Part shown: positions 45,929-55,395 of the stretch, piece by piece
How the letters are laid out: each line of letters opens with the position of its first letter
Numbering within the stretch: the first letter of the stretch is position 1
Source of the DNA: Bacteroidia bacterium
GTDB lineage: Bacteria > Bacteroidota > Bacteroidia > Cytophagales > Cyclobacteriaceae
Assembly: GCA_030425425.1 (NCBI GenBank)
Contig: JAUIAO010000023.1
Location: 16,913-80,912, forward strand
Direction: 5' to 3'
DNA: 64,000 nucleotides
The notes under the pieces: generated by a model
What the model saw: only the letters and a program-made list of their open reading frames with translations
What the model was told of the DNA's origin: nothing
Database searches by the model: none
Position numbers and translations under genes: made by a program

Positions 45929-46420
45929 CTATTTACTTTTAGATTTACTTAACCTTTCAATAATCTGAGAGGTGGAATATCCTTCCCTCAAAGGAACGAT
46001 TTCGATTTTTCCACCATTGCTCAATACGACATCTGCTCCCACAATGTTGCTATGCTGATAATCACCCCCTTTCACTAAAACATCCGGCAAACAGGCTTCA
46101 ATCAGTTTAAGAGGAGTTTCATCAGAAAAAAGGATCACAGCATCTACAAATTGTAGCGCCGCAACTGTCTCTGCTCTTTCTATTTCATCAAAAATTGGAC
46201 GATTTTCTCCTTTTAGCTTTTTGACTGACATATTGGCATTTATCGCAACGATTAGCCGCTCTCCAAATTGAGAAGCTCGATCCAATAATGACAAATGTCC
46301 CGGGTGAAACATGTCAAAACAGCCATTAGTAAAAACTACTCTAAGAGATGCTTTTTTCCAGTCCTCAACCTGAGATTGTAATTCCTCAAAACCAACTACC
46401 TTATTCAGAAAGTGGTTCAT
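45929..46420 (-). CDS. rfaE2: Heptose-1-phosphate adenylyltransferase (RfaE2/HldE-C type)
   Basis: A 163-residue nucleotidyltransferase. The cytidylyltransferase-fold HxGH motif is in TNGCFDMFHPGHLSLL, and the second signature appears as GYSTSQIIERL. The length and the LVKGGDYQ motif match the ADP-heptose pathway enzyme RfaE2 (the HldE C-terminal domain), which is separate from the kinase in many Bacteroidota. It would supply heptose for lipopolysaccharide. Its start overlaps the flippase gene by 20 nt. A glycerol-3-phosphate cytidylyltransferase is a less likely alternative. Confidence 0.85.
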   Translation of the reverse strand: MNHFLNKVVGFEELQSQVEDWKKASLRVVFTNGCFDMFHPGHLSLLDRASQFGERLIVAINANMSVKKLKGENRPIFDEIERAETVAALQFVDAVILFSDETPLKLIEACLPDVLVKGGDYQHSNIVGADVVLSNGGKIEIVPLREGYSTSQIIERLSKSKSK

Positions 46421-47384
46421 GGTGTTTTCTGATAAAAAAAGAAACCACTAAAGCTATAGCGCCGAAAACCGCCACAGCAATTATCTGACTAGTATGAAGC
46501 AATGTTGCTAAAAATACGCCTGTTGTTTTCTCCACCTGATACAAAACCAACATGGCACTTATAAATGCATGATAAGTGCCTATACCTCCTTGAACTGGAA
46601 TCGCCAATGCAATTCCACCAGTAACTAACAACATGATCCCTACTTGCCATGAAAGGTCAGAAGTCTCTGGTACTGAAAATACAATGAGGTAAGACATGAA
46701 ATAATATGTCACCCAAAGTACAATAGTAGAAAGTACAAACCCCCAAATATTTTTGATATCCTTAAGAGAAACCAGTCCACGAAACAAGTCATTCAAAAAA
46801 TCATGAACCTTATGATTTTTTTGATACAACACGTAAATCAGTACCAGGAAGAGCATCCCTCCTACACCAAGAATTAGCGCACCTTTCCACATCAAACCCT
46901 CTACATCTCCTAAGCCTTCAAAAACTCCAGTAAGAAAGGTCATAAAACGCTCATACTCCATGAAAAGAGCCACTACAAAAAGGGTCAATAAGGCGACCAT
47001 ATCCACAATCCTATCTGTGATTACTGTACCAAATCCCTCAGACATGCTCACATTATCACTTCGCTTCAACATACCACATCTGGTCACCTCTCCAAGACGT
47101 GGAAATGCCAGATTTGCCAGATAACCTACTAAAACAGCCAGATTTGTTCTATGTACATTGAGGTGAGGATAACCCAGTGGCTCTAGCAAGATATTCCAAC
47201 GGTATGCTCTCGCATAATAGGCTACCAAAGAGAGTAATATGGAAACCACAACCCATGTATAATCCACTTCTTTACTCTTCGCTACAAACTCTTGAAAGTC
47301 GATGTTTTTGAAAGCCAGATACAAAAGTGCCGCAGCTAGTGCCAGAGATAACACATACTTGAGGACCTCAATAATTTTTTTCAT
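46401..47384 (-). CDS. Flippase-like integral membrane protein (LPG synthase TM / UPF0104)
   Basis: A 327-residue protein with about eight membrane helices, from the family of lysylphosphatidylglycerol-synthase membrane domains and AglD-like proteins. It shows LEPLGYPHLNVHRTNLAVLVGYLANLAFPRLGEVTRCGML in shortened family form (NLAFPRLGEV) and the QGGIGTYHAF motif. It probably moves or uses a lipid-linked sugar, fitting its overlap with a heptose adenylyltransferase gene. It is 8 nt after panD. Confidence 0.8.
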   Translation of the reverse strand: MKKIIEVLKYVLSLALAAALLYLAFKNIDFQEFVAKSKEVDYTWVVVSILLSLVAYYARAYRWNILLEPLGYPHLNVHRTNLAVLVGYLANLAFPRLGEVTRCGMLKRSDNVSMSEGFGTVITDRIVDMVALLTLFVVALFMEYERFMTFLTGVFEGLGDVEGLMWKGALILGVGGMLFLVLIYVLYQKNHKVHDFLNDLFRGLVSLKDIKNIWGFVLSTIVLWVTYYFMSYLIVFSVPETSDLSWQVGIMLLVTGGIALAIPVQGGIGTYHAFISAMLVLYQVEKTTGVFLATLLHTSQIIAVAVFGAIALVVSFFIRKHHEPLSE

Positions 47385-47392
47385 AAGCTTGA

Positions 47393-47743
47393 TTAAGCTG
47401 ACACGCGATTTTTCTCATCGGGAAATATCACAATAGGGGTATGAGATTTTGCTTCTTTCTTGTCAATCGAACAATAAGAGATGATGATAATAATGTCCCC
47501 AACCTGAGCTTTTCTAGCTGCTGGCCCATTCAGACAAATCTCTCCGGTTCCGCGCTCACCAGTTATCACATAAGTCTCCAGACGCTCACCATTATTAATA
47601 TTGACGATTTGTACTTTTTCATTTTCTACAATATCGGCAGCATCCATAAGATCCTCATCTATCGTGATGGACCCCACATAGTGCAGTTCAGCCTGAGTGA
47701 TTTTTACTCTATGAATTTTTGACTTTAGTACTTCTATATTCAT
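47393..47743 (-). CDS. panD: Aspartate 1-decarboxylase
   Basis: PanD makes beta-alanine for pantothenate. It has 116 residues. The self-cleavage site is GS in YVGSITID, which yields the pyruvoyl group. The active-site Arg and [12 protein letters not shown] block are present. It follows panC by 6 nt. Confidence 0.96.
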   Translation of the reverse strand: MNIEVLKSKIHRVKITQAELHYVGSITIDEDLMDAADIVENEKVQIVNINNGERLETYVITGERGTGEICLNGPAARKAQVGDIIIIISYCSIDKKEAKSHTPIVIFPDEKNRVSA

Positions 47744-47749
47744 TTTGGA

Positions 47750-48598
47750 TCAATCTTGGCGCAAATATAGGTTATCGATCAGTCTTATCCCTTCTACATA
47801 TGCAGCAACACAAATAGCAATGGACTGCTGATGGTTTGATTTCACCTCTGTCAGATCATGAGGGTTGACAATGTTTACATATTCCACTTCCAATCCCGGA
47901 GTGTCTAAATAGAACTGCTCAATCTCGTTTTTAGTTTCTTCCGGATTACTTCCCGAATCCCACCTTGATTTCCCTTTTAGCAATCCTTTATAGATACTTG
48001 CAGCGGTACTTCTTCCTATATCAGACAACCTTTGGTTTCTACTTGACATTGCCAACCCAGACTTCTCACGAACAGTAGGTAAGCCAAAAACTGCTACAGG
48101 AATAGATAGATCTGCGACCATTCTTTGTATCAAAAGAAACTGCTGAAGGTCTTTCAAACCAAAATAAGCTTGATGAGGTATGACGTGATTAAAAAGCTTA
48201 GTAACTACTACACCTACTCCATCGAAATGCCCTGGTCGAAACTTTCCTTCCATTACCTCGGCCATTCTACCAAAAGATATTTTAACCTCATTACCTGTAG
48301 GGTACATTGATTCAGGAGAAGGTTTATAGACAACATCCACTTCTTCGTGCTCCAATGCATCCAGATCTTGTGTAAGTGGTCTGGGATACTTATCCAAGTC
48401 AGCCTGATTGTTAAATTGTAATGGATTCACAAAAATACTTACCACCACTATTTCGTTCTCCAATTTCGCCTTTCTTATCAGAGAAAAATGACCTTCATGA
48501 AGTGCTCCCATGGTAGGTACAAAGCCTATTTTCTTTCCTCTCGATCTTAATGAATCACAATATTCGTATATAGCTGATGGATGCTCAATTATCTGCAT
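47750..48598 (-). CDS. panC: Pantothenate synthetase
   Basis: PanC joins pantoate and beta-alanine using ATP. It has 282 residues. The HxGH motif is in GALHEGHFSL, with FVNPLQFN, YFGLKDLQQFLLIQ and the KSGLAMSSRNQRL loop. It is the first gene of a five-gene minus-strand operon and divergent from the GT5 gene, with overlapping promoters in the 108-nt gap. Confidence 0.97.
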   Translation of the reverse strand: MQIIEHPSAIYEYCDSLRSRGKKIGFVPTMGALHEGHFSLIRKAKLENEIVVVSIFVNPLQFNNQADLDKYPRPLTQDLDALEHEEVDVVYKPSPESMYPTGNEVKISFGRMAEVMEGKFRPGHFDGVGVVVTKLFNHVIPHQAYFGLKDLQQFLLIQRMVADLSIPVAVFGLPTVREKSGLAMSSRNQRLSDIGRSTAASIYKGLLKGKSRWDSGSNPEETKNEIEQFYLDTPGLEVEYVNIVNPHDLTEVKSNHQQSIAICVAAYVEGIRLIDNLYLRQD

Positions 48599-48635
48599 CT
48601 TATAATTAATTAACGGGGCCTAACTTCCTGTAAAC

Positions 48636-48667
48636 GTTGATAATATGGCAAATTTATGGTAATTTTG
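48636..48667 (+). promoter_or_regulatory. Promoter of the GT5-DUF4270-glmS operon
   Basis: GTTG and TAATTTTG are 20 nt apart, matching the Bacteroidota consensus, 39 nt before the GT5 start. Confidence 0.65.
48649..48656 (-). promoter_or_regulatory. TAnnTTTG promoter box of panC
   Basis: The minus strand reads TAAATTTG 50 nt ahead of panC and lies inside the plus-strand promoter, so the two divergent operons may compete for polymerase. Confidence 0.45.
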
Positions 48668-48706
48668 AGCCCATTTTAGATAATCCTCAATAAAATAGCA
48701 CATCGT

Positions 48707-49516
48707 ATGTCAAACTTAAGAATCCTTTATGTGGCAAGTGAAATTAATCCTTTTCTGAAAACAACTGAAGTCGCGGACTTTGTTCGTCAGCTTCCTCAGG
48801 CGATGCAGGAAAGGGGCATGGAGATCAGGATTTTAGTTCCTCGTTTCGGGTTAATTAACGAGCGAAAAAACAGACTACATGAGGTCGTAAGACTGTCCGG
48901 CATCAACATCTCTGTTGGTGATGAAGAGAAGCCATTGGTAATTAAAGTAGCTTCTATCCCAAATGCAAAACTACAGGTATACTTCATAGATAATGAAGAC
49001 TATTTTCATCGCAAGTCTGTGTTCTTTGACAAGGAAGATAATTTCTATGAAGACAATGATGAGCGAGCAATATTTTTCTGTAAGGGCGTTTTAGAAACGG
49101 TGAAAAAATTAGGATGGTCTCCTGACATCATTCACTGTAATGACTGGATGACTAGTTTGATTCCTTTATACGTGAAGACCACTTATAAAAATGATCCGAT
49201 CTTTAAAGAATCAAAAACAGTTTTCACCATTCATAATAACAAATTCAGTCATAAATTTGGCGATGACTTGCTAGATAAAGTTAAGATGATTGACATTGAC
49301 GATAGCATGCTCGGCCCTTTGAAGACAGCAGATTACGCGGGTTTTGTTAAGATGGGTATCGAATACGCAGATGCAGTCAATGTTGCAAATGAAGAAGCCA
49401 CTGAAAGCTTTAAAAAGCTTATGGAAGATATGGCGGACAAAAGAATTGATACTATTGAAAATGGAGAGAACATTGAAGAGTCTTACTACAACTTATACAA
49501 TGACCTTGTTGGATAA
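48707..49516 (+). CDS. Short glycogen/starch synthase-like protein (GT5 N-terminal domain only)
   Basis: A 269-residue protein matching only the N-terminal Rossmann domain of glycogen synthase. It has ILYVASEINPFLKTTEVADF (the KTGGL-like ADP-glucose site reads KTTEV), DIIHCNDWMTSLIP and FTIHNNKFSHKFG. The C-terminal GT-B domain with the nucleotide-binding E-x7-E motif is missing, and the frame ends normally. Similar short forms beside panC and DUF4270 genes are recalled in Bacteroidota, so it is not a fresh truncation. It is unlikely to be a full glycosyltransferase. Confidence 0.8.
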   Translation: MSNLRILYVASEINPFLKTTEVADFVRQLPQAMQERGMEIRILVPRFGLINERKNRLHEVVRLSGINISVGDEEKPLVIKVASIPNAKLQVYFIDNEDYFHRKSVFFDKEDNFYEDNDERAIFFCKGVLETVKKLGWSPDIIHCNDWMTSLIPLYVKTTYKNDPIFKESKTVFTIHNNKFSHKFGDDLLDKVKMIDIDDSMLGPLKTADYAGFVKMGIEYADAVNVANEEATESFKKLMEDMADKRIDTIENGENIEESYYNLYNDLVG

Positions 49517-50885
49517 AACATTCTACCTTCTTAGATCGGGACTAGCTCTGCTGTTGGTCCCGATTTTTTTTGCCTGTGATGATCCCACTGACCTTGGTCT
49601 GAGACTTGAATTACAAGAAAATAATCTCAAAACAAACAAAATTGAATTACCTCTCTCAGTCTCAACTGTTTACATTGACAGCCTTCGCACTAACGTAGGT
49701 AACAAGATTATTCTGGGCCAATTTGAGGATGAAATTTCAGGTAAGATCATCGCGACTCCCTACATGTCATACGCTGCATTGTCTGGAATTTTCCCTGGAG
49801 ATAGTCTGATCTATCATTCAGCAAACATCTCATTGAAACACACTCAGGTAAGAACATTACCGACTGTCATGCAATTAGATGTTGAAGTGCATGAAGTTAA
49901 TGCAGATCTTTATGCTAATCCGATTTACCTATCAAATAGGAAGCTGGAAATCGATGAAAACACATTAGGAAGCCTAAATGAAACTTATGCGCCTAGTCGA
50001 GATTCTGCTTTCTCCATCCCTTTGAATGATGACTTTGGACGTATGCTTTACACTCGGTTGAGAAACGCTAGTGATACAGGTTACATTCAAGGTTTTGATG
50101 GCTACAATTTAGATTCTGTAAGGCTAGTTTACAGAGATTCTACTGTATCTAATCTATATCCCGACAAGCCATTGGCACTTGTTCCATCCACTACAAGCTC
50201 GGGGTTGTTGAAATTTGACTTATCTACGGACTCAGTAACCTTGAATGTTGTAATGATGGATCTTTCAGGCAGGAACTTTTATGAATACAATTATACATTC
50301 AATTCCAATTATTACACCCACATAGAAAGGGACAAATCTTCTAGTATTCATTCAGATTTACAAGAAGAATATCAGCCATCATCTAACCCAGGAAATATAG
50401 CATACTTAGATATGGTTGGAGGATTTTTTCCTAAAGTAGACCTCAAGAATTTATATGATTTTACAGACTCATTAGATAATTTTCTGATCAATAAGGCAAG
50501 CTTTAGCTTTCCAATTGAACCAAGTGTAGAGGGCTTTATTGATAATTCTTCCTTCCTTACTCCTTATGTGGTCAGAGATAATGGAAAATTAAATATACCT
50601 GACTTATTAGGTGGAAATTACCTAAACAACGTGGTATTAGCTAACTCAAATAATGTGTATTATTCGAGCCAAACAAGCCTTCAGATGCCTTTAGACTCCA
50701 ATGTTAGTTATAATGGAGATATCACGTTGTTTACAGATTACAGCTTAAACCTGTTTAAAACGGAAGACAACAAATTAGCGGAGGAACTTATACTAATCAG
50801 CTCTGATTATCTGGATCTCGGCAGGACGGCCCTGAAAAGTGATGAGGTCACTCTAACTCTATATTATACGACAACAAAAGAATAA
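49500..50885 (+). CDS. DUF4270 lipoprotein
   Basis: A 461-residue lipoprotein of the Bacteroidota family DUF4270. The ORF track extends 156 nt upstream, but the ATG at 49500 gives a signal peptide with lipobox IFFAC followed by DDPTDLGL, so this start is preferred; it overlaps the GT5 gene by 17 nt. The family has no established function. It lies 5 nt before glmS. Confidence 0.85.
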   Translation: MTLLDKTFYLLRSGLALLLVPIFFACDDPTDLGLRLELQENNLKTNKIELPLSVSTVYIDSLRTNVGNKIILGQFEDEISGKIIATPYMSYAALSGIFPGDSLIYHSANISLKHTQVRTLPTVMQLDVEVHEVNADLYANPIYLSNRKLEIDENTLGSLNETYAPSRDSAFSIPLNDDFGRMLYTRLRNASDTGYIQGFDGYNLDSVRLVYRDSTVSNLYPDKPLALVPSTTSSGLLKFDLSTDSVTLNVVMMDLSGRNFYEYNYTFNSNYYTHIERDKSSSIHSDLQEEYQPSSNPGNIAYLDMVGGFFPKVDLKNLYDFTDSLDNFLINKASFSFPIEPSVEGFIDNSSFLTPYVVRDNGKLNIPDLLGGNYLNNVVLANSNNVYYSSQTSLQMPLDSNVSYNGDITLFTDYSLNLFKTEDNKLAEELILISSDYLDLGRTALKSDEVTLTLYYTTTKE

Positions 50886-50890
50886 TTCTC

Positions 50891-52729
50891 ATGTGTGGGA
50901 TAGTAGCTTATATTGGTGAAAAACCAGCCTTACCTATTCTGTTGAATGGACTAAAAAGATTAGAGTATCGTGGATATGATAGTGCAGGTGTAGCACTAAT
51001 AGAAGGCGATAAACTTAATGTATACAAAAAACAAGGCAAAGTAGCAGAGCTGGAAAAAGTTGTCAATTCCAATTCAGAGGGAGCAACAACAGGTATTGGC
51101 CATACTAGATGGGCAACTCACGGCGCCCCTAATGACACTAATGCCCACCCACACTATTCCCACAGCAAAAAACTAGCCGTAATTCACAATGGTATAATTG
51201 AAAATTACGGATCGATCAAAACGGATCTTTCTGAGAAGGGATACGAGTTCAGAAGTGAAACTGACACTGAAGTATTGGTAAACTTCATAGAAGACATACA
51301 GGTTTCTTTAAAAGTCACTTTAGAAGAAGCCGTTAGAATTGCCCTTTCGAAAGTCATCGGAGCATACGCTATGGTTATTCTTTCAAAAGAAGAACCAAAC
51401 AAAATGATTGCCGCTAGAAAAGGCAGCCCTATGGTCATAGGTGTTGGAAGCAATGAGTATTTTATCGCGTCTGATGCCACTCCGATCATTGAATATACTA
51501 AAGAAGTTATTTACCTAAATGACGAAGAAGTAGCAGTCATCAATGAAGGTGAACTCAAAATCACGGACATAAAAGACATCCCAAAAAAACCTGAGATTCA
51601 CAAGCTTGATTTACAGCTTGAAGCAATCGAGAAAGGTGGATATGAGCACTTTATGCTCAAGGAAGTTTTCGAGCAACCAAAATCCATCGCAGACTGTATG
51701 CGTGGGAGAATAAATGCCGCCCAGCACACCTTGACTTTGGGAGGAATTCATAAATATGAAGATCAGCTCATCAATGCAAACAGGGTGATCATCATCGGAT
51801 GTGGAACATCATGGCATGCAGGGCTGGTGGCTGAATATTTATTTGAAGATATTTGTAGAATCCCATTGGAGGTGGAATACGCTTCTGAATTCCGGTACAG
51901 GAATCCAATTATCAATAAGGGGGATATAGTCATAGCGATTTCACAATCTGGTGAAACAGCAGATACTCTTGCAGCCATAGAGTTAGCAAAATCTAAAGGA
52001 GCCATTGTTTTTGGGGTAGTCAATGCCGTTGGGTCTAGTATTTCCAGAATCACCCATGAAGGAGCATACCTCCACGCAGGACCTGAAATTGGAGTAGCAA
52101 GCACCAAGGCTTTTACAGCACAGCTTACGGTTTTAACAATGATTGCACTGACTGTAGCTCATAAGAAACAAACCATTTCACAAGCCAGGTTCAATGACTT
52201 GTTAAACGAATTGGAGTCAATTCCTGCAAAAGTAGAAAAAGCTTTAAAATCAGATGATCAAATTAAAAAGGTTGCTGGACTCTTTAAAGATGCAAGTAAT
52301 TTCATTTATCTAGGGCGAGGCTACAATTTCCCTGTAGCGCTTGAAGGTGCTCTGAAACTAAAAGAAATTTCTTACATCCATGCAGAAGGCTATCCGGCTG
52401 CCGAAATGAAACATGGACCAATCGCGTTGATTGATGAAAATATGCCTGTTGTTTTCATTGCTACTCGGGATAGCTCATATGATAAAATTGTATCAAACAT
52501 TCAGGAGGTAAAATCACGGAAAGGAAAGGTGATAGCTATAGTGACGGAAGGAGACGTTTTGATTCCTAAAATGGCAGATTTCACCATCGAAGTACCAGGC
52601 ACACACGAAGCGTTGATGCCTTTGGTTTCAGTTATTCCGCTACAATTGCTATCTTACCATATTGCAGTAATGCGAGGATGCAACGTAGATCAGCCTCGAA
52701 ATTTGGCGAAATCTGTAACCGTAGAATAG
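50891..52729 (+). CDS. glmS: Glutamine-fructose-6-phosphate aminotransferase
   Basis: GlmS makes glucosamine-6-phosphate, the entry to peptidoglycan and LPS amino sugars. It has 612 residues. The N-terminal nucleophile Cys2 is in MCGIVAYIG, the glutaminase domain has HTRWATHG, and two SIS domains follow (CGTSWHAG, SQSGETADT, and the late AEMKHGPIALI). It ends in the universal NLAKSVTVE. No glmS ribozyme is apparent upstream, as expected outside Firmicutes. Confidence 0.98.
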   Translation: MCGIVAYIGEKPALPILLNGLKRLEYRGYDSAGVALIEGDKLNVYKKQGKVAELEKVVNSNSEGATTGIGHTRWATHGAPNDTNAHPHYSHSKKLAVIHNGIIENYGSIKTDLSEKGYEFRSETDTEVLVNFIEDIQVSLKVTLEEAVRIALSKVIGAYAMVILSKEEPNKMIAARKGSPMVIGVGSNEYFIASDATPIIEYTKEVIYLNDEEVAVINEGELKITDIKDIPKKPEIHKLDLQLEAIEKGGYEHFMLKEVFEQPKSIADCMRGRINAAQHTLTLGGIHKYEDQLINANRVIIIGCGTSWHAGLVAEYLFEDICRIPLEVEYASEFRYRNPIINKGDIVIAISQSGETADTLAAIELAKSKGAIVFGVVNAVGSSISRITHEGAYLHAGPEIGVASTKAFTAQLTVLTMIALTVAHKKQTISQARFNDLLNELESIPAKVEKALKSDDQIKKVAGLFKDASNFIYLGRGYNFPVALEGALKLKEISYIHAEGYPAAEMKHGPIALIDENMPVVFIATRDSSYDKIVSNIQEVKSRKGKVIAIVTEGDVLIPKMADFTIEVPGTHEALMPLVSVIPLQLLSYHIAVMRGCNVDQPRNLAKSVTVE

Positions 52730-52730
52730 C

Positions 52731-53108
52731 ATGAAAAAGATCATTTTTACTGAAGCAGCACCTGCACCCATTGGTCCATATAGTCAGGCTGTATTAATAA
52801 GGGATACAGTTTATGTATCTGGACAAATCGCCATTGATCAAACTACTGGAAATATTGTATCTGGCAACATTCAGGATGAAACACATCAGGTGATGAAAAA
52901 CCTTGGCTTTATACTAAAAGAAGCCGGATCTGACTTTTCGCAAGTCATCAAATGTTCCATTTTCGTGAAGAATATGGGAGATTTTGGTAAAATAAACGAC
53001 GCTTATGGAAGCTACTTCCCTATCCACCCTCCAGCCCGGGAAACAGTGGAAGTAAGCGGCTTGCCAAAAAATGTAAATGTAGAAATAAGCTGTGTAGCCT
53101 ATATCTAA
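52731..53108 (+). CDS. ridA: RidA-family enamine/imine deaminase
   Basis: A 125-residue RidA (YjgF/YER057c/UK114), which hydrolyses reactive 2-aminoacrylate. It has GPYSQAVLIRDTVYVSGQI, the catalytic arginine in PPARETVEV, and the closing VEISCVAYI. It starts one base after the glmS stop and its stop shares an A with the next start (TAATG). Confidence 0.95.
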   Translation: MKKIIFTEAAPAPIGPYSQAVLIRDTVYVSGQIAIDQTTGNIVSGNIQDETHQVMKNLGFILKEAGSDFSQVIKCSIFVKNMGDFGKINDAYGSYFPIHPPARETVEVSGLPKNVNVEISCVAYI

Positions 53109-53572
53109 TGCTGATTTTTCCTGTACTTCACAAGACGCTCGTATTGCCCATGAGTAGTGAGGAGGTTATTGTAAAGATTCAAAAAACAACTAAATTTTAT
53201 CAACCAGACGAAAGTCTGAATCAACCACTTTTTAGAGGAGAATTCCATGAACAATCCTTTCAATTGATTCTCGACAATCTTCCTCCACACAATTCTCTTC
53301 CACTGATTAGAGGCAAAATCGAAGGAACCAGAAACGGGAGTATTTTATTTCTAAAACTCAGCTTGTTACCCTCGTCGCAGTGGTACTTGTGGATTTCTTT
53401 CGTGCTTTGCCTTGTTTGCGCTGCTGTATTTATATGGATAGCCAAACAATATTATACCGCTCTGGCGGCTATCATTATTGCGGGATTGAACTACCTGATC
53501 CTAATCATTAATTTCAAAAGAAAAGCAAACCTCTCGTTCTCAAAAATCTCAGAACTACTTTCGGAGACTTGA
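53108..53572 (+). CDS. Two-helix membrane protein, unknown
   Basis: A 154-residue protein with a soluble N-terminal part (1-88) and two membrane helices (about 92-112 and 116-136) before a short basic tail. It is joined to ridA by a TAATG overlap. I recognise no family. Its position between ridA and gltX gives no clear function. Confidence 0.6.
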   Translation: MLIFPVLHKTLVLPMSSEEVIVKIQKTTKFYQPDESLNQPLFRGEFHEQSFQLILDNLPPHNSLPLIRGKIEGTRNGSILFLKLSLLPSSQWYLWISFVLCLVCAAVFIWIAKQYYTALAAIIIAGLNYLILIINFKRKANLSFSKISELLSET

Positions 53573-53591
53573 GAATTTCCAGTCAGATCGA

Positions 53592-53622
53592 TCTGTTAAA
53601 ATTGATGTATTTGGTAGTTTTG
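53592..53622 (+). promoter_or_regulatory. Promoter of gltX
   Basis: TCTG and TAGTTTTG are separated by 19 nt, 21 nt before the gltX start, a reasonable fit to the Bacteroidota consensus. Confidence 0.55.
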
Positions 53623-53643
53623 CCAACTTAATTTTGGATAGAC

Positions 53644-55170
53644 ATGGGAAATGTAAGAGTTAGATTCGCGCCAAGCCCAACCGGCGCACTACATATTGGA
53701 GGGGTTCGCACGGCATTATTCAACTATTTATTCGCCAAAAACCAAGGAGGAACATATATCCTTAGAATTGAAGATACTGATCAGAATCGCTTTGTAGAAG
53801 GAGCGGAAGAATACATAAAAGAATCTCTGGAATGGTGCGGGATATCTCCAGATGAAAGCCCATGGTCTGGCGGGGATTATGGCCCATACAGACAGTCTGA
53901 AAGGAAAGAAATTTATCAACAATACGCCCAAAAACTTCTGGATGAAGGCAACGCTTACATTGCATTTGATACTCCGGAGGAAATAGAGGCGATGCGTGAG
54001 CGACTGAAAGAAGCAGATGTCGCCACACCTCAGTACAATGCGGCGGTGAGAATGACAATGAAAAACTCGCTTACACTCTCCGCCGAAGAAGTAAAATCAA
54101 GAATTGAGGCCGGAGAACCATATGTAGTCCGTTTCAAGATTGATCCTAAAGAAGAAGTAAGATTTCAGGACATAGTACGTGGTTGGGTTCATGTACATGG
54201 TTCTACACTGGATGACAAGGTGCTTATGAAATCTGACGGACTACCTACGTATCATCTTGCCAATATAGTGGATGATCACCTGATGAAAATCTCCCATGTG
54301 ATCCGTGGTGAAGAATGGTTACCCTCTGCACCTCTTCACGTACTGCTTTACAAATATTTGGGTATTGAATCCACAATGCCCAAGTTTGCTCACCTGCCCT
54401 TAATTCTGAAGCCGGATGGTAATGGCAAACTAAGCAAGCGAGCAGCTGATAAGGCTGGCTTTCCGATCTTTCCACTCAATTGGAATGATCCGATAACCAA
54501 TGAATTATCCGTAGGGTTCAAAGAAGAGGGTTACCTGCCTGATGCGTTGATTAACTTTTTATCATTTCTTGGTTGGAATCCGGGCACGGATCAAGAAATA
54601 TTCAGTTTGGAAGAATTAGCTCAAGCCTTCTCTCTGGAGAAAGTCAATAAAGCAGGAACCAAATTCGATATTGATAAAATCAAATGGTTCAATCAGCAAT
54701 ACCTTAAAAACAAATCCGCTGCGGACGTTTCTCAGCAGATAATCGATGGCTTTCAGAGTCAATTCAATATCGAATGCTCTGAACACATTGCCGAGGGAGT
54801 TTTTCAATTGCTGAAAGAACGGGTCACATTCACTCATGAAATGGCTCCAAACGCTCTTTTCTTATTCCAACATCCTGCTGAATACGATGAAAAAGTAGTC
54901 AGAAAAAAATGGAATGAAGAAGCAATTCAGGCAGTTTCGATCTTTGCCAATGCCATAAAAGAAGAGTCCGATCTCACCGCAGAAAAGGCCAAAGAATTAT
55001 TTTTCGGACTCATGGAAGAGCATGAAATCAAAGCCGGGAAAAACATGCAAGCCTTGAGACTGGCCATCACTGGAGCTGGTTCTGGTCCTGATCTCATGGA
55101 AATTATTGCCTTGATGGGTGGAAAAGCGATACATGATCGAATCAATTACACGATAGATCAGTTAAAGTAA
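53644..55170 (+). CDS. gltX: Glutamyl-tRNA synthetase
   Basis: GltX charges tRNA-Glu; 508 residues. The HIGH signature is in SPTGALHIGGVRTALFNYL and the KMSKS equivalent is KLSKR. An insert after KLSKR (ADKAGFPIFPLNW) is typical of Bacteroidota. Whether it also mischarges tRNA-Gln depends on gatCAB elsewhere. Confidence 0.97.
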   Translation: MGNVRVRFAPSPTGALHIGGVRTALFNYLFAKNQGGTYILRIEDTDQNRFVEGAEEYIKESLEWCGISPDESPWSGGDYGPYRQSERKEIYQQYAQKLLDEGNAYIAFDTPEEIEAMRERLKEADVATPQYNAAVRMTMKNSLTLSAEEVKSRIEAGEPYVVRFKIDPKEEVRFQDIVRGWVHVHGSTLDDKVLMKSDGLPTYHLANIVDDHLMKISHVIRGEEWLPSAPLHVLLYKYLGIESTMPKFAHLPLILKPDGNGKLSKRAADKAGFPIFPLNWNDPITNELSVGFKEEGYLPDALINFLSFLGWNPGTDQEIFSLEELAQAFSLEKVNKAGTKFDIDKIKWFNQQYLKNKSAADVSQQIIDGFQSQFNIECSEHIAEGVFQLLKERVTFTHEMAPNALFLFQHPAEYDEKVVRKKWNEEAIQAVSIFANAIKEESDLTAEKAKELFFGLMEEHEIKAGKNMQALRLAITGAGSGPDLMEIIALMGGKAIHDRINYTIDQLK

Positions 55171-55191
55171 TAGCAACAAACAAATCATGCT

Positions 55192-55395
55192 ATGACTAAA
55201 AAACGAGTTTCTGGAGAAAAACCCAAGGTGCACGACGAATTAGACGGGTTTGATGTAACGATAGATAGCTTTGGGGAAATAAAGTCTACGGTTGATATCG
55301 ACAAAATCAATCAATTCTTAAACAAGAATGTGGATGATAAAAAACTGCGTGACCGGGAAGATCTGGAGGAGTTGAAAAACAAAAAGTCAGAATAG
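55192..55395 (+). CDS. Small charged protein, unknown
   Basis: A 67-residue, soluble, highly charged protein 21 nt after gltX and probably co-transcribed. The middle DGFDVTIDSFGEIKSTVDIDK is recalled from short Bacteroidota proteins found beside gltX, but no function is known. It ends one base before the convergent methyltransferase gene. Confidence 0.6.
   Translation: MTKKRVSGEKPKVHDELDGFDVTIDSFGEIKSTVDIDKINQFLNKNVDDKKLRDREDLEELKNKKSE

Noticed and set aside
50800-50890. glmS ribozyme ahead of glmS
   Set aside because: Only 5 nt separate glmS from the upstream gene and no ribozyme core is visible; the class is typical of Firmicutes.
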